DNA of 6,312 nucleotides from assembly GCA_018713755.1 (NCBI GenBank), contig DVOG01000126.1, forward strand, positions 1 through 6,312. Direction: 5' to 3'. The first letter of the stretch is position 1; the number at the start of each line of letters is the position of its first letter. The notes beneath the pieces were generated by a model. It was not told the origin of the DNA. It worked only from the letters and a program-made list of their open reading frames with translations, and made no database searches. Below are positions 1-5,177 of this stretch, piece by piece. A program made the translations under genes and the position numbers. The DNA comes from Candidatus Spyradosoma merdigallinarum (GTDB lineage: Bacteria > Verrucomicrobiota > Verrucomicrobiia > Opitutales > UBA953).

Positions 1-1968
1 CAGGCGGTCACGGATCCGAAAGAGTTCGCCGCGACGATTTCCCGCGTTCCCGACGGTCCGATCGCCGGCAAGTGGGGCAAGCGCAAGTTCGAGTACAAAC
101 TCGTCAATCCCGCGAACCGCCGCAAGTACCACGTGATCGTGGTCGGCTCCGGGCTCGCGGGCGGGGCCTGCGCCGCGTCACTCGGCGAGATGGGCTTCAA
201 CGTGAGCTGCTTCTGCTATCAGGACAGCCCGCGGCGCGCGCACTCGATCGCCGCGCAGGGCGGGATCAACGCCGCGAAGAATTATCAGAACGACGGCGAC
301 TCGGTTTACCGGCTTTTCTACGACACGATTAAAGGCGGCGACTTCCGCGCGCGCGAAGCCAACGTTTACCGTCTCGCGGAAGTTTCCAACGCGATCATCG
401 ACCAGTGCGTGGCGCAGGGCGTTCCGTTCGCCCGCGAATACGGCGGACTGCTCGCGAACCGCTCCTTCGGCGGCGCGCAGGTTTCCCGCACGTTCTACGC
501 GCGCGGGCAGACGGGGCAGCAGCTGCTGCTCGGCGCGTATTCCGCGCTGTCGAAGCAGATCGGGCTCGGAACGGTCAAAATGTATAATCGCCACGAGATG
601 ATGGACCTCGTCATCGTGGACGGCGCCGCGAAGGGCATCGTCACGCGCAACATGGTGACGGGCGAAATCAAGTCCTGGAACGCCGACTGCGTCGTGCTCT
701 GCACGGGCGGCTACGGGAACGTGTTCTATCTTTCGACGAACGCGCAGGGCTGCAACGTCACGGCGGCGTTCCGCGCCTACAAGCACGGCGCGGGCTTCGC
801 GAATCCCTGCTACACGCAGATTCACCCGACTTGCATTCCCGTGCACGGCGAGCAGCAGTCGAAGCTGACGCTGATGTCCGAATCTCTCCGCAACGACGGC
901 CGCGTCTGGGTGCCGAAAACGCGGGAACAGGCGAAGCTCATCCGCGAAGGCAAGCTCAATCCCAACGACGTCAAGGAAGAAGACCGCGACTACTATCTGG
1001 AACGCAAGTATCCGAGCTTCGGGAACCTCGCGCCGCGCGACATTTCTTCCCGCGCCGCGAAGGAAGCCTGCGACGACGGCCGCGGCGTCGCCGAATCCGG
1101 CCGCGGCGTCTTCCTCGATTTCCGCGACGCGATCGAGCGCCTCGGCGAGGACGTCATCCGCGACCGCTACGGGAACCTGTTCGACATGTACGAGAACATC
1201 ACGGGCGTGAATCCGTACAAGAATCCGATGCAGATTTATCCCGCGTCTCACTACACGATGGGCGGGCTGTGGGTCGACTACAACCTGATGTCCACGATTC
1301 CCGGCCTGTTCGTCGGCGGCGAAGCGAATTTCTCCGACCACGGCGCGAACCGTCTCGGCGCTTCCGCGCTGATGCAGGGGCTGTCCGACGGGTATTTCGT
1401 GCTTCCGGCGTCCGTTCCCGACTACCTCGCGAAATGCGGGCTCAAGGGCGCGCCGAAGAAGGAAGAGCATCCGGAATACGCCGCCGCGGAAGCCGCCGTG
1501 CGGGAACGCATCGACAGGCTGATGGCGGTCAGGGGCGACAAGTCTCCGCGCTACTTCCACCAGAAGCTCGGTCACATCATTTGGGAAAAATGCGGCATGG
1601 CGCGCACGCGGGAAGGCCTCACGGAAGCGATCGGCGAAATCCGCGCGCTCCGCGAGGAATTCTGGAAACGCGTCCGCGTCGTCGGCGACAAGGATTCGCT
1701 CAACGTCGAGCTCGAACGCGCTTCCCGCGTCGCGGACTTCCTCGAGTTCGCGGAGCTGCTCTGCCTCGACGCGCGGGAACGCGAAGAGTCCTGCGGCGGG
1801 CATTTCCGCTCCGAATACGCGACGGACGAAGGCGAGGCGCAGCGCGTGGACGAAAAGTTCCACCACGTCGGCGTCTGGGAATTCGTCGGCGACGGCAAAG
1901 CGCCCGTCCGCGTGCAGGAGCCGCTCGTTTACGAAAACGTCCATCTCGCGACGCGCTCTTACAAATAA
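1..1968 (+). CDS. sdhA: Succinate dehydrogenase/fumarate reductase flavoprotein subunit, 5'-partial
   Basis: Catalytic FAD subunit that interconverts succinate and fumarate on the cytoplasmic face of the membrane, passing electrons to the iron-sulfur subunit. The frame is open from base 1, giving 655 visible residues. The text before the GTG at 133 is homologous (VPDGPI and KLVNPANRRK precede the first strand), so that GTG is not the start and the true start lies left of the window. Landmarks in visible numbering: the dinucleotide-binding motif GSGLAGG at 49-55; the covalent-FAD histidine in RAHSIAAQGGIN at residue 81; the active-site HPT histidine at 275; the catalytic arginine of APRDISSRA at 346; HYTMGG from 417; and GEANFSDHGANRLGAS at 440-455. 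The C-terminus (EPLVYENVHLATRSYK) is typical of the Bacteroides/Chlamydia/Verrucomicrobia type. Only a few N-terminal residues are probably missing. Direction of the reaction in vivo (Sdh versus Frd) cannot be read from sequence. sdhB follows after 37 bp in the same operon. Confidence 0.96.
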   Translation, partial: QAVTDPKEFAATISRVPDGPIAGKWGKRKFEYKLVNPANRRKYHVIVVGSGLAGGACAASLGEMGFNVSCFCYQDSPRRAHSIAAQGGINAAKNYQNDGDSVYRLFYDTIKGGDFRAREANVYRLAEVSNAIIDQCVAQGVPFAREYGGLLANRSFGGAQVSRTFYARGQTGQQLLLGAYSALSKQIGLGTVKMYNRHEMMDLVIVDGAAKGIVTRNMVTGEIKSWNADCVVLCTGGYGNVFYLSTNAQGCNVTAAFRAYKHGAGFANPCYTQIHPTCIPVHGEQQSKLTLMSESLRNDGRVWVPKTREQAKLIREGKLNPNDVKEEDRDYYLERKYPSFGNLAPRDISSRAAKEACDDGRGVAESGRGVFLDFRDAIERLGEDVIRDRYGNLFDMYENITGVNPYKNPMQIYPASHYTMGGLWVDYNLMSTIPGLFVGGEANFSDHGANRLGASALMQGLSDGYFVLPASVPDYLAKCGLKGAPKKEEHPEYAAAEAAVRERIDRLMAVRGDKSPRYFHQKLGHIIWEKCGMARTREGLTEAIGEIRALREEFWKRVRVVGDKDSLNVELERASRVADFLEFAELLCLDAREREESCGGHFRSEYATDEGEAQRVDEKFHHVGVWEFVGDGKAPVRVQEPLVYENVHLATRSYK

Positions 1969-2005
1969 AAAGGGCGCGGCGTTAAAATTCTAAGCTTCAA
2001 AAACC

Positions 2006-2797
2006 ATGTCCGAAGAAAAAACGATTTCACTCACGCTCAAGGTCTGGCGCCAAAAGGACGCGAAGTCCGAGGGACATTTCGAAACCTACAAAGTGTCGAA
2101 CGTTTCCACGGGATCGTCGTTCCTCGAAATGCTCGACATTCTCAACGAAGACCTCGTCGCGCAGGGCAAGGACCCGATCGCGTTCGACCACGACTGCCGC
2201 GAGGGCATCTGCGGCATGTGCTCGATGACGATCAACGGCATGCCGCACGGCCCGCTCCCGGGCGTCACGACCTGCCAGCTCCACATGCGGCATTTCCGCG
2301 ACGGCGAAACCGTCACGATCGAGCCGTGGCGCGCGAAGCCGTTCCCGGTCATCCGCGACCTCATCGTCGACCGCACCGCATTCGACAAAATCATCCAGGC
2401 GGGCGGTTTCGTCTCCGTGCGCACCGGCTCGGCGATCGACGCCAACATCATGCCGATCCCGAAGGAAGTCGCGGACACGGCGATGGACGCGGCGGAATGC
2501 ATCGGCTGCGGCGCCTGCGTCGCGGCGTGCAAAAACGCTTCCGCGATGCTGTTCGTCTCCTCGAAGGTCACGCAGCTCAATTCGCTCCCGCAGGGCAAGC
2601 CCGAGAAAGACCGCCGCGTGCTCGCCATGGTCAAGGCGATGGACGAAGCGGGCTTCGGCAACTGCTCCAATCTCGGCGAATGTCAGGCCGTTTGCCCGAA
2701 GGGTCAGACGCTCGACTTCATCGCCAAGATGAACCGCGACTACGCCGTCGCGTCGGTGAAGAAACTCTTCAAGTCTACCGGAAAGAAAAAGAAATAA
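2006..2797 (+). CDS. sdhB: Succinate dehydrogenase/fumarate reductase iron-sulfur subunit
   Basis: Electron-transfer subunit linking the flavoprotein to the membrane cytochrome b and quinone; 263 residues, a normal length for the non-classical type. The N-terminal ferredoxin-like domain carries [2Fe-2S] ligands C64, C69 and C72 (CREGICGMC) plus C90. The C-terminal domain has CIGCGACVAAC (C165, C168, C171, C175) and CSNLGECQAVCP (C220, C226, C230). By family knowledge C165/C168/C171/C230 hold [4Fe-4S] and C175/C220/C226 hold [3Fe-4S]. All ligands are present, so the subunit should be functional. The tail is very lysine-rich (KSTGKKKK). The ATG start fits the family N-terminus, but its upstream sequence is A-rich (TTCAAAAACC) with no Shine-Dalgarno. 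A strong terminator lies 22 bp after the stop, so no cytochrome subunit follows and the operon order must be C-A-B. Confidence 0.96.
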   Translation: MSEEKTISLTLKVWRQKDAKSEGHFETYKVSNVSTGSSFLEMLDILNEDLVAQGKDPIAFDHDCREGICGMCSMTINGMPHGPLPGVTTCQLHMRHFRDGETVTIEPWRAKPFPVIRDLIVDRTAFDKIIQAGGFVSVRTGSAIDANIMPIPKEVADTAMDAAECIGCGACVAACKNASAMLFVSSKVTQLNSLPQGKPEKDRRVLAMVKAMDEAGFGNCSNLGECQAVCPKGQTLDFIAKMNRDYAVASVKKLFKSTGKKKK

Positions 2798-2808
2798 TCT
2801 TCTTTTTC
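2785..2808 (+). other. A/T-rich hairpin spanning the sdhB stop codon
   Basis: GAAAAAGAA (2785-2793) is the exact inverse of TTCTTTTTC (2800-2808), with a six-base loop containing the TAA stop. The flanking A2784/T2809 extends the stem by one pair. It sits just before the GC-rich terminator. It may be only a by-product of the lysine codons followed by a pyrimidine tract; any role in mRNA 3'-end stability is a guess. Confidence 0.35.
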
Positions 2809-2818
2809 TCCGAAAGCG

Positions 2819-2861
2819 AAAAGCGTTCCCGTCGGGGCTGTTCCCGCGGGAACGCTTTTTT
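2819..2861 (+). terminator. Intrinsic terminator of the sdh operon
   Basis: AAAAGCGTTCCCG (2819-2831) pairs perfectly with CGGGAACGCTTTT (2847-2859), a 13-bp stem. The stem can continue past a bulged T as CGGG/CCCG, leaving the loop GCTGTT. Six T residues follow (2856-2861, partly in the stem). It lies 22 bp after the sdhB stop. Its core is almost the same as the terminator at 4155-4197. The right arm contains one exact copy of the window's repeated 10-mer GCGGGAACGC. Confidence 0.88.
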
Positions 2862-3019
2862 CGTTCGCGGAAAACGAATCCGCCGCGTTCCCGCGCGGCG
2901 CGTATCGAAAATACGGATACGCAAAAAGAAATCCGCGCGCGTCGCTCCCGCGCGCTCCGTTCCCGCGTTTTGCGCGTCGCGGGGAGCGAGCGCCGGAGGC
3001 GCGGCACAACACCAAGAAA

Positions 3020-3039
3020 CCCCATGCGCAAGCATGGGG
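3020..3039 (+). other. Perfect 8-bp hairpin with GNRA tetraloop
   Basis: CCCCATGC (3020-3027) and GCATGGGG (3032-3039) are exact inverses around the loop GCAA, a GNRA tetraloop when read on the plus strand. On the minus strand the loop would read TTGC, so the GNRA form favours a plus-strand RNA. No T-tract follows it on the plus strand, so it is not an ordinary terminator. Confidence 0.6.
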
Positions 3040-3067
3040 ACGGCTCGACCAAAAAGAAAAAAGAGTT

Positions 3068-3128
3068 TCGGAGAAGCGGCACAATCATCCCGCGCGGGGG
3101 GCTCCGGCGGATTGTGTCGCCTCTCCGA
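3068..3128. repeat. Long imperfect inverted repeat (19-bp arms)
   Basis: The arm 3068-3086 (TCGGAGAAGCGGCACAATC) matches the inverse of 3110-3128 (GATTGTGTCGCCTCTCCGA) at 17 of 19 positions, with a 23-base GC-rich loop. In plus-strand RNA the two exceptions are one A-C mismatch and one G-U wobble. Read on the minus strand, the hairpin is followed within a few bases by a run of T with one C (complement of 3051-3063), so it could end a leftward transcript. No gene is visible on that strand to the right that would need it. Confidence 0.6.
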
Positions 3129-3183
3129 GGCTCTGCCGCTGCGGGAACGCGCGCGTCGCGGCGGCGCAAAAAAAAAGTTCGGG

Positions 3184-3214
3184 AAAAGTGCTTGTCAGAG
3201 CACTTTTTTTTTTT
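3184..3214 (+). terminator. Second strong intrinsic terminator, not adjacent to any gene end
   Basis: AAAAGTGCT (3184-3192) pairs exactly with AGCACTTTT (3199-3207) around the loop TGTCAG, followed by an unbroken run of 11 T (3204-3214). The stem sequence is unrelated to the GTTCCCG-type terminators. It stands about 390 bp past the sdhB stop and about 110 bp before the next gene. It therefore either backs up the sdh terminator or ends a separate short transcript from 2862-3183. A run of nine A (3168-3176) upstream could pair with the T-run to lengthen the stem. Confidence 0.85.
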
Positions 3215-3321
3215 GTCAGAATCGGGGTTAAGGAAATGAGACATGCTCCCGCGGGAACGCTGCGGCGGTTTCGTTCCCGAGAAATTTTCATCGTTTAATT
3301 CCCAACAATACAAATAGCATC
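3215..3321 (+). promoter_or_regulatory. Leader and probable promoter region of the PEP-CTERM gene
   Basis: Because 3184-3214 should stop transcription from the left, the gene at 3322 needs its own promoter here. TTTAAT at 3294-3299 resembles a -10 hexamer, but no good -35 lies 16-18 bp upstream, so the exact site is uncertain. CGGGAACG (3252-3259) and CGTTCCCG (3272-3279) form an 8-bp stem with a 12-base loop just upstream of it. The start codon is preceded by CAATACAAATAGCATC, A-rich and without a Shine-Dalgarno. Confidence 0.35.
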
Positions 3322-4107
3322 ATGAAAAAATATATCACAGTCGCGGCGCTTCTCGCCGCCGGCACGGCGTTCGCGAACGCCGAAGTCGTCGCTGTCTTCA
3401 ACTGCGGCCGTTCCGGAAATACCGATTATATGGATCAGACGAAAGGCTGGACGGATGTCATCGTGTCCTCGGCCGACAACCAAAATATCTCCGGCGTCAC
3501 GGCGGGGGACATCACGCTTTCCTCGACGGGAAATTCTCTCTCCGGCACCGGTCCCGCGGGCTCGTTCTCGGCGGCTCAAGGCGCTTCGACCAGTCCTTAC
3601 GCGATTCCCGAAGCGTTGAAAACGCTCTCGAGCACCGCGCTCGGCGACAGCGCCTACGACACGCTCTGGGGAGGTTCGATCAACTCGTGGGCAGCCAAAA
3701 ATACGACGCTTACGCTGAGCGGTCTCGCGCAGAACACGGACTATACGGTCTATCTGTTTTGTGCCCGCGCGAACGGAGATTCCGGCAACCCCGCGAACTG
3801 GACGACGACGACGGACGGTGCGACGTGGTCCGTCTGGACGGTCGCTGACGGTTCCGCGACGAAAACCATCGGTTCCACGGTTCAGTTCGACGGGGACGCG
3901 AACGGCAAGAATGCGAGCATCGTCGAAGTGACCTTCAACACGGGCGACGCGACCTCGGTTTCGTTCAATACGGGCGATGCCGCGAAATTCACGCTCAACG
4001 GCATGGTCATCGACCAGGGTTCGACGATTCCGGAACCGTCGGCGTTCGGTCTTCTTGCGGGCCTCGGCGCTCTTGCGCTCGTCGCCTCGCGCCGCCGCCG
4101 CAAATAA
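3322..4107 (+). CDS. PEP-CTERM-anchored secreted protein, function unknown
   Basis: A 261-residue exported protein. It begins with a classical signal peptide (MKKYITVAALLAAGTAFANA, likely cut after residue 20, before EVV). It ends with a PEP-CTERM signal: PEP at 237-239, a hydrophobic stretch (AFGLLAGLGALALVA) and the basic tail RRRRK. In known systems this C-terminus is recognised and cleaved by an exosortase at the inner membrane, sending the protein to the envelope or extracellular matrix. The middle (about 21-233) is rich in Thr, Ser, Gly, Asn and Asp with alternating hydrophobic residues. A phrase LTLSGLAQNTDYTVYLF (about 132-148) resembles strands of fibronectin/carbohydrate-binding-like beta-sandwiches seen in other PEP-CTERM proteins. 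There is a single cysteine in the N-terminal part (FNCGR) and another in the Tyr-Leu-Phe-Cys stretch. No catalytic motif is evident, and no exosortase or glycosyltransferase gene is in the window. The gene is flanked by terminators, so it is probably monocistronic. Export and sorting are secure; the biological role is not. Confidence 0.9.
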   Translation: MKKYITVAALLAAGTAFANAEVVAVFNCGRSGNTDYMDQTKGWTDVIVSSADNQNISGVTAGDITLSSTGNSLSGTGPAGSFSAAQGASTSPYAIPEALKTLSSTALGDSAYDTLWGGSINSWAAKNTTLTLSGLAQNTDYTVYLFCARANGDSGNPANWTTTTDGATWSVWTVADGSATKTIGSTVQFDGDANGKNASIVEVTFNTGDATSVSFNTGDAAKFTLNGMVIDQGSTIPEPSAFGLLAGLGALALVASRRRRK

Positions 4108-4154
4108 GCGCGCGGCAGGCCAAGCAGAGAATCTGTTTGTCAGGCTGAACTTAG

Positions 4155-4197
4155 GCGTTCCCGTCGGGCGACCCTCCCGCGGGAACGCTTTCTTTTT
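4155..4197 (+). terminator. Intrinsic terminator of the PEP-CTERM gene
   Basis: GCGTTCCCG (4155-4163) pairs with CGGGAACGC (4180-4188). After a bulged T the stem continues as CGGG (4165-4168)/CCCG (4176-4179). TTTCTTTTT follows (4189-4197). It lies 47 bp after the stop codon. Outside the small loop it is essentially the same sequence as the terminator at 2819-2861. Confidence 0.82.
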
Positions 4198-4213
4198 GCG
4201 CGGAAATTCGCGT

Positions 4214-4239
4214 CGCGGGAACGCGCGGGCGTTCCCGCG
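4214..4239. repeat. Perfect 11-bp inverted repeat between convergent genes
   Basis: CGCGGGAACGC (4214-4224) and GCGTTCCCGCG (4229-4239) are exact inverses with a 4-base loop, built from two head-to-head copies of the window's 10-mer. It starts 5 bp beyond the stop codon of the minus-strand kinase gene and could act as its 3' hairpin, but no T-tract follows on the minus strand. An intrinsic terminator is therefore not proven. Confidence 0.6.
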
Positions 4240-4244
4240 GCGGT

Positions 4245-5018
4245 TCAGGCGGCGGGTTTGCGGAATTTTCTGCGCAGAGCGTCAAGCAGATGCCGCCATG
4301 AGCGATAAGCGACGGCGATGACGTAGCCGTGGTCGAAGACCGTGTTCTTCACGCCCCATTCTTTCTGCAGGCGAAGCCGATCCGTGGCTTTCTGCGAGGC
4401 GCAGGGGACTTTCCCTCCGACGTCGATGACTTTCAGCTTGCCGGATTTCTTTTCGAGGATGAAGTTCCCGCGATGCGCGTCGCCGTGCGCGCAGCCGAAT
4501 TCGTGGAGCGCGTAAATGATGCCGGCGGCCTCGTCCGCGTATTTCCGGTAGAATTCCGGCGGCGTTTCCTGCAAGGTTTCTCCCTCGACGTATTCCTGCA
4601 AGAAAAACGAATGCAGCGTGCAGCCGAAGCGCCGTTTGTCCGCGACGAGGAAAATTCTCGCCGCGCCGTCGAAGCCGCGTTTCTCCGCGCGGTGCAGCGT
4701 TTTCAGCAGACGAAACGCGTTGCTCCCGAGAAAGAACGACTGAACGAGGTAATCGAAGCGGTGGCGATCCCGCTTGTCGAGCTTGAGGATGTATTTTTTG
4801 CCGCCGCATTCGACCAGCCAGCAGCGGCAGCGTCCGTCGTGAAACAGCGTGCGGCGAACGCCGTCGCGGCAGACGGAGTCGCCTTCCTTTTCTTGCGGGG
4901 AAACGTCGGCGACGAGTTTGCCGAAAAGCGTCAGCATCTCTCCGGCATCGGGCGCGCAGAGAATTTCGTACCCGCGTTCCCGCGCGCGTATCAGCTCTTC
5001 GTCGATATCGTTTTTCAT
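4245..5018 (-). CDS. WaaY/RfaY-like lipopolysaccharide-core sugar kinase
   Basis: A 257-residue protein-kinase-fold enzyme on the minus strand. An ATP-binding lysine sits in a beta3-like strand (YILKL, K79). The catalytic loop is HGDAHRGNF at 178-186 (D180 and N185), and a DFG-like metal-binding motif IDVGGK is at 198-203 (D199). The C-terminal region (KATDRLRLQKEWGVKNT, then DHGY) has the order I recall for the heptose-II kinase WaaY/RfaY, which phosphorylates the inner LPS core in enterobacteria. The family assignment is good; the actual acceptor sugar in this organism is inference, and a related small-molecule or Kdo/heptose kinase is possible. The ATG at 5018 (MKNDIDEE) is preferred over an in-frame TTG at 5027. 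The gene stands alone, convergent with the PEP-CTERM gene and divergent from the reductase, with no LPS-core glycosyltransferases nearby. Confidence 0.85.
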   Translation of the reverse strand: MKNDIDEELIRARERGYEILCAPDAGEMLTLFGKLVADVSPQEKEGDSVCRDGVRRTLFHDGRCRCWLVECGGKKYILKLDKRDRHRFDYLVQSFFLGSNAFRLLKTLHRAEKRGFDGAARIFLVADKRRFGCTLHSFFLQEYVEGETLQETPPEFYRKYADEAAGIIYALHEFGCAHGDAHRGNFILEKKSGKLKVIDVGGKVPCASQKATDRLRLQKEWGVKNTVFDHGYVIAVAYRSWRHLLDALRRKFRKPAA

Positions 5019-5060
5019 AGGAAACAATATAGAACGTTAGTTTTATTTTTTCTGCGGGGC

Positions 5061-5088
5061 ATCATACTCCTTGTTTCGAAAAAATCAA
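5061..5088 (-). promoter_or_regulatory. Candidate sigma70-type promoter of the kinase gene
   Basis: On the minus strand TTGATT (complement of 5083-5088, four of six to TTGACA) and TATGAT (complement of 5061-5066, five of six to TATAAT) are separated by 16 bp. This would start transcription roughly 35 bases before the ATG at 5018. A competing reading of the same bases as a ribosome-binding site and leader-peptide start is given among the findings. Confidence 0.42.
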
Positions 5089-5094
5089 TGCGGG

Positions 5095-5125
5095 AAATGC
5101 CGCTTCGGCGGCGGATTTTTCTTCT
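5095..5125 (+). terminator. UUCG hairpin with T-tract upstream of the reductase gene (possible attenuator)
   Basis: GCCGC (5099-5103), TTCG, GCGGC (5108-5112) makes a short stem closed by the very stable C(UUCG)G tetraloop. It is followed by GGATTTTTCTTCTC. The flanking AAAT (5095-5098) can pair with ATTT (5115-5118) across a GG bulge. It has the form of an intrinsic terminator placed in front of a gene, so it may attenuate that gene or stop stray rightward transcription. A plus-strand promoter ahead of it is not clear. Confidence 0.4.
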
Positions 5126-5142
5126 CTTTCGCGCGGGAACGC

Positions 5143-5160
5143 GGTTTCATTGCGGAAACC
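5143..5160. promoter_or_regulatory. Short inverted repeat just upstream of the reductase start
   Basis: GGTTTC (5143-5148) and GAAACC (5155-5160) are exact inverses around ATTGCG, ending 17 bp before the ATG. This could be a regulator-binding palindrome or a small mRNA hairpin. With six-base arms chance occurrence is possible. Confidence 0.25.
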
Positions 5161-5177
5161 CTAAAAAATATCCGAAC

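Larger units (their letters stand above)
2862..3183. other. Gene-free, hairpin-rich stretch between two terminators
   Basis: No convincing protein is encoded here: the open frames are arginine/lysine-rich, run through terminators and have no recognisable motifs. What is visible is structure. GCGTATC/GATACGC forms a stem at 2900-2906/2916-2922. CGCTCCCGCG (2943-2952) pairs with 2978-2988, with one bulged G. GCGCC/GGCGC forms a stem at 2990-2994/2998-3002. A perfect 8-bp hairpin with a GCAA loop occupies 3020-3039, and a 19-bp imperfect hairpin occupies 3068-3128. The 9-mer GCGGCACAA occurs twice (3001-3009 and 3076-3084). Copies of the GGGAACG/CGTTCCC motif are at 2886, 2958 and 3143. I recognise no tRNA, rRNA, SRP RNA, RNase P RNA or tmRNA signature. 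Lying between an operon terminator and a second strong terminator, it could be transcribed as a non-coding RNA, or be a dispersed intergenic repeat. I see no convincing promoter in it. Confidence 0.6.

Noticed and set aside
178..1944. Long minus-strand open frame opposite sdhA
   Set aside because: It is an antisense shadow caused by high GC and codon bias. It is rich in Arg, Ala and Val with no motif, while the plus strand has all the family motifs.
133..1968. A GTG at 133 as the start of the flavoprotein gene
   Set aside because: The GTG codes for a valine inside the first beta strand of the FAD domain. The same frame continues to base 1 with family-typical sequence, so the gene is simply cut by the window edge.
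2970..3239. 89-codon plus-strand frame in the intergenic stretch
   Set aside because: It runs through the strong terminator at 3184-3214, reading its T-run as FFF, and is made of Arg/Lys-rich text arising from hairpin and A-tract sequence.
2027..3313. Minus-strand open frame covering sdhB and the intergenic region
   Set aside because: It crosses two terminators and the sdhB gene antisense, has low-complexity Arg-rich composition and no recognisable domain.
3192..4143. TTGTCAG repeated at 3192, 3213 and 4137
   Set aside because: Seven bases with three copies and no shared structure. Probably chance, although two copies bracket the terminator at 3184-3214.
2843..4239. A CRISPR array built from the repeated GTTCCCGCGGGAAC-type units
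   Set aside because: Units are short, in both orientations, irregularly spaced and also found inside genes. There are no uniform spacers and no cas genes.
5019..5027. TTG at 5027 as the kinase start
   Set aside because: It adds only MFP before a normal ATG and has no ribosome-binding site of its own. The ATG at 5018 is the simpler choice.
4329..5177. N-terminal extension of the reductase frame (613 codons in total)
   Set aside because: The upstream part is antisense to the well-supported kinase gene and lies outside the MDR homology. The family N-terminus fits the ATG at 5178.
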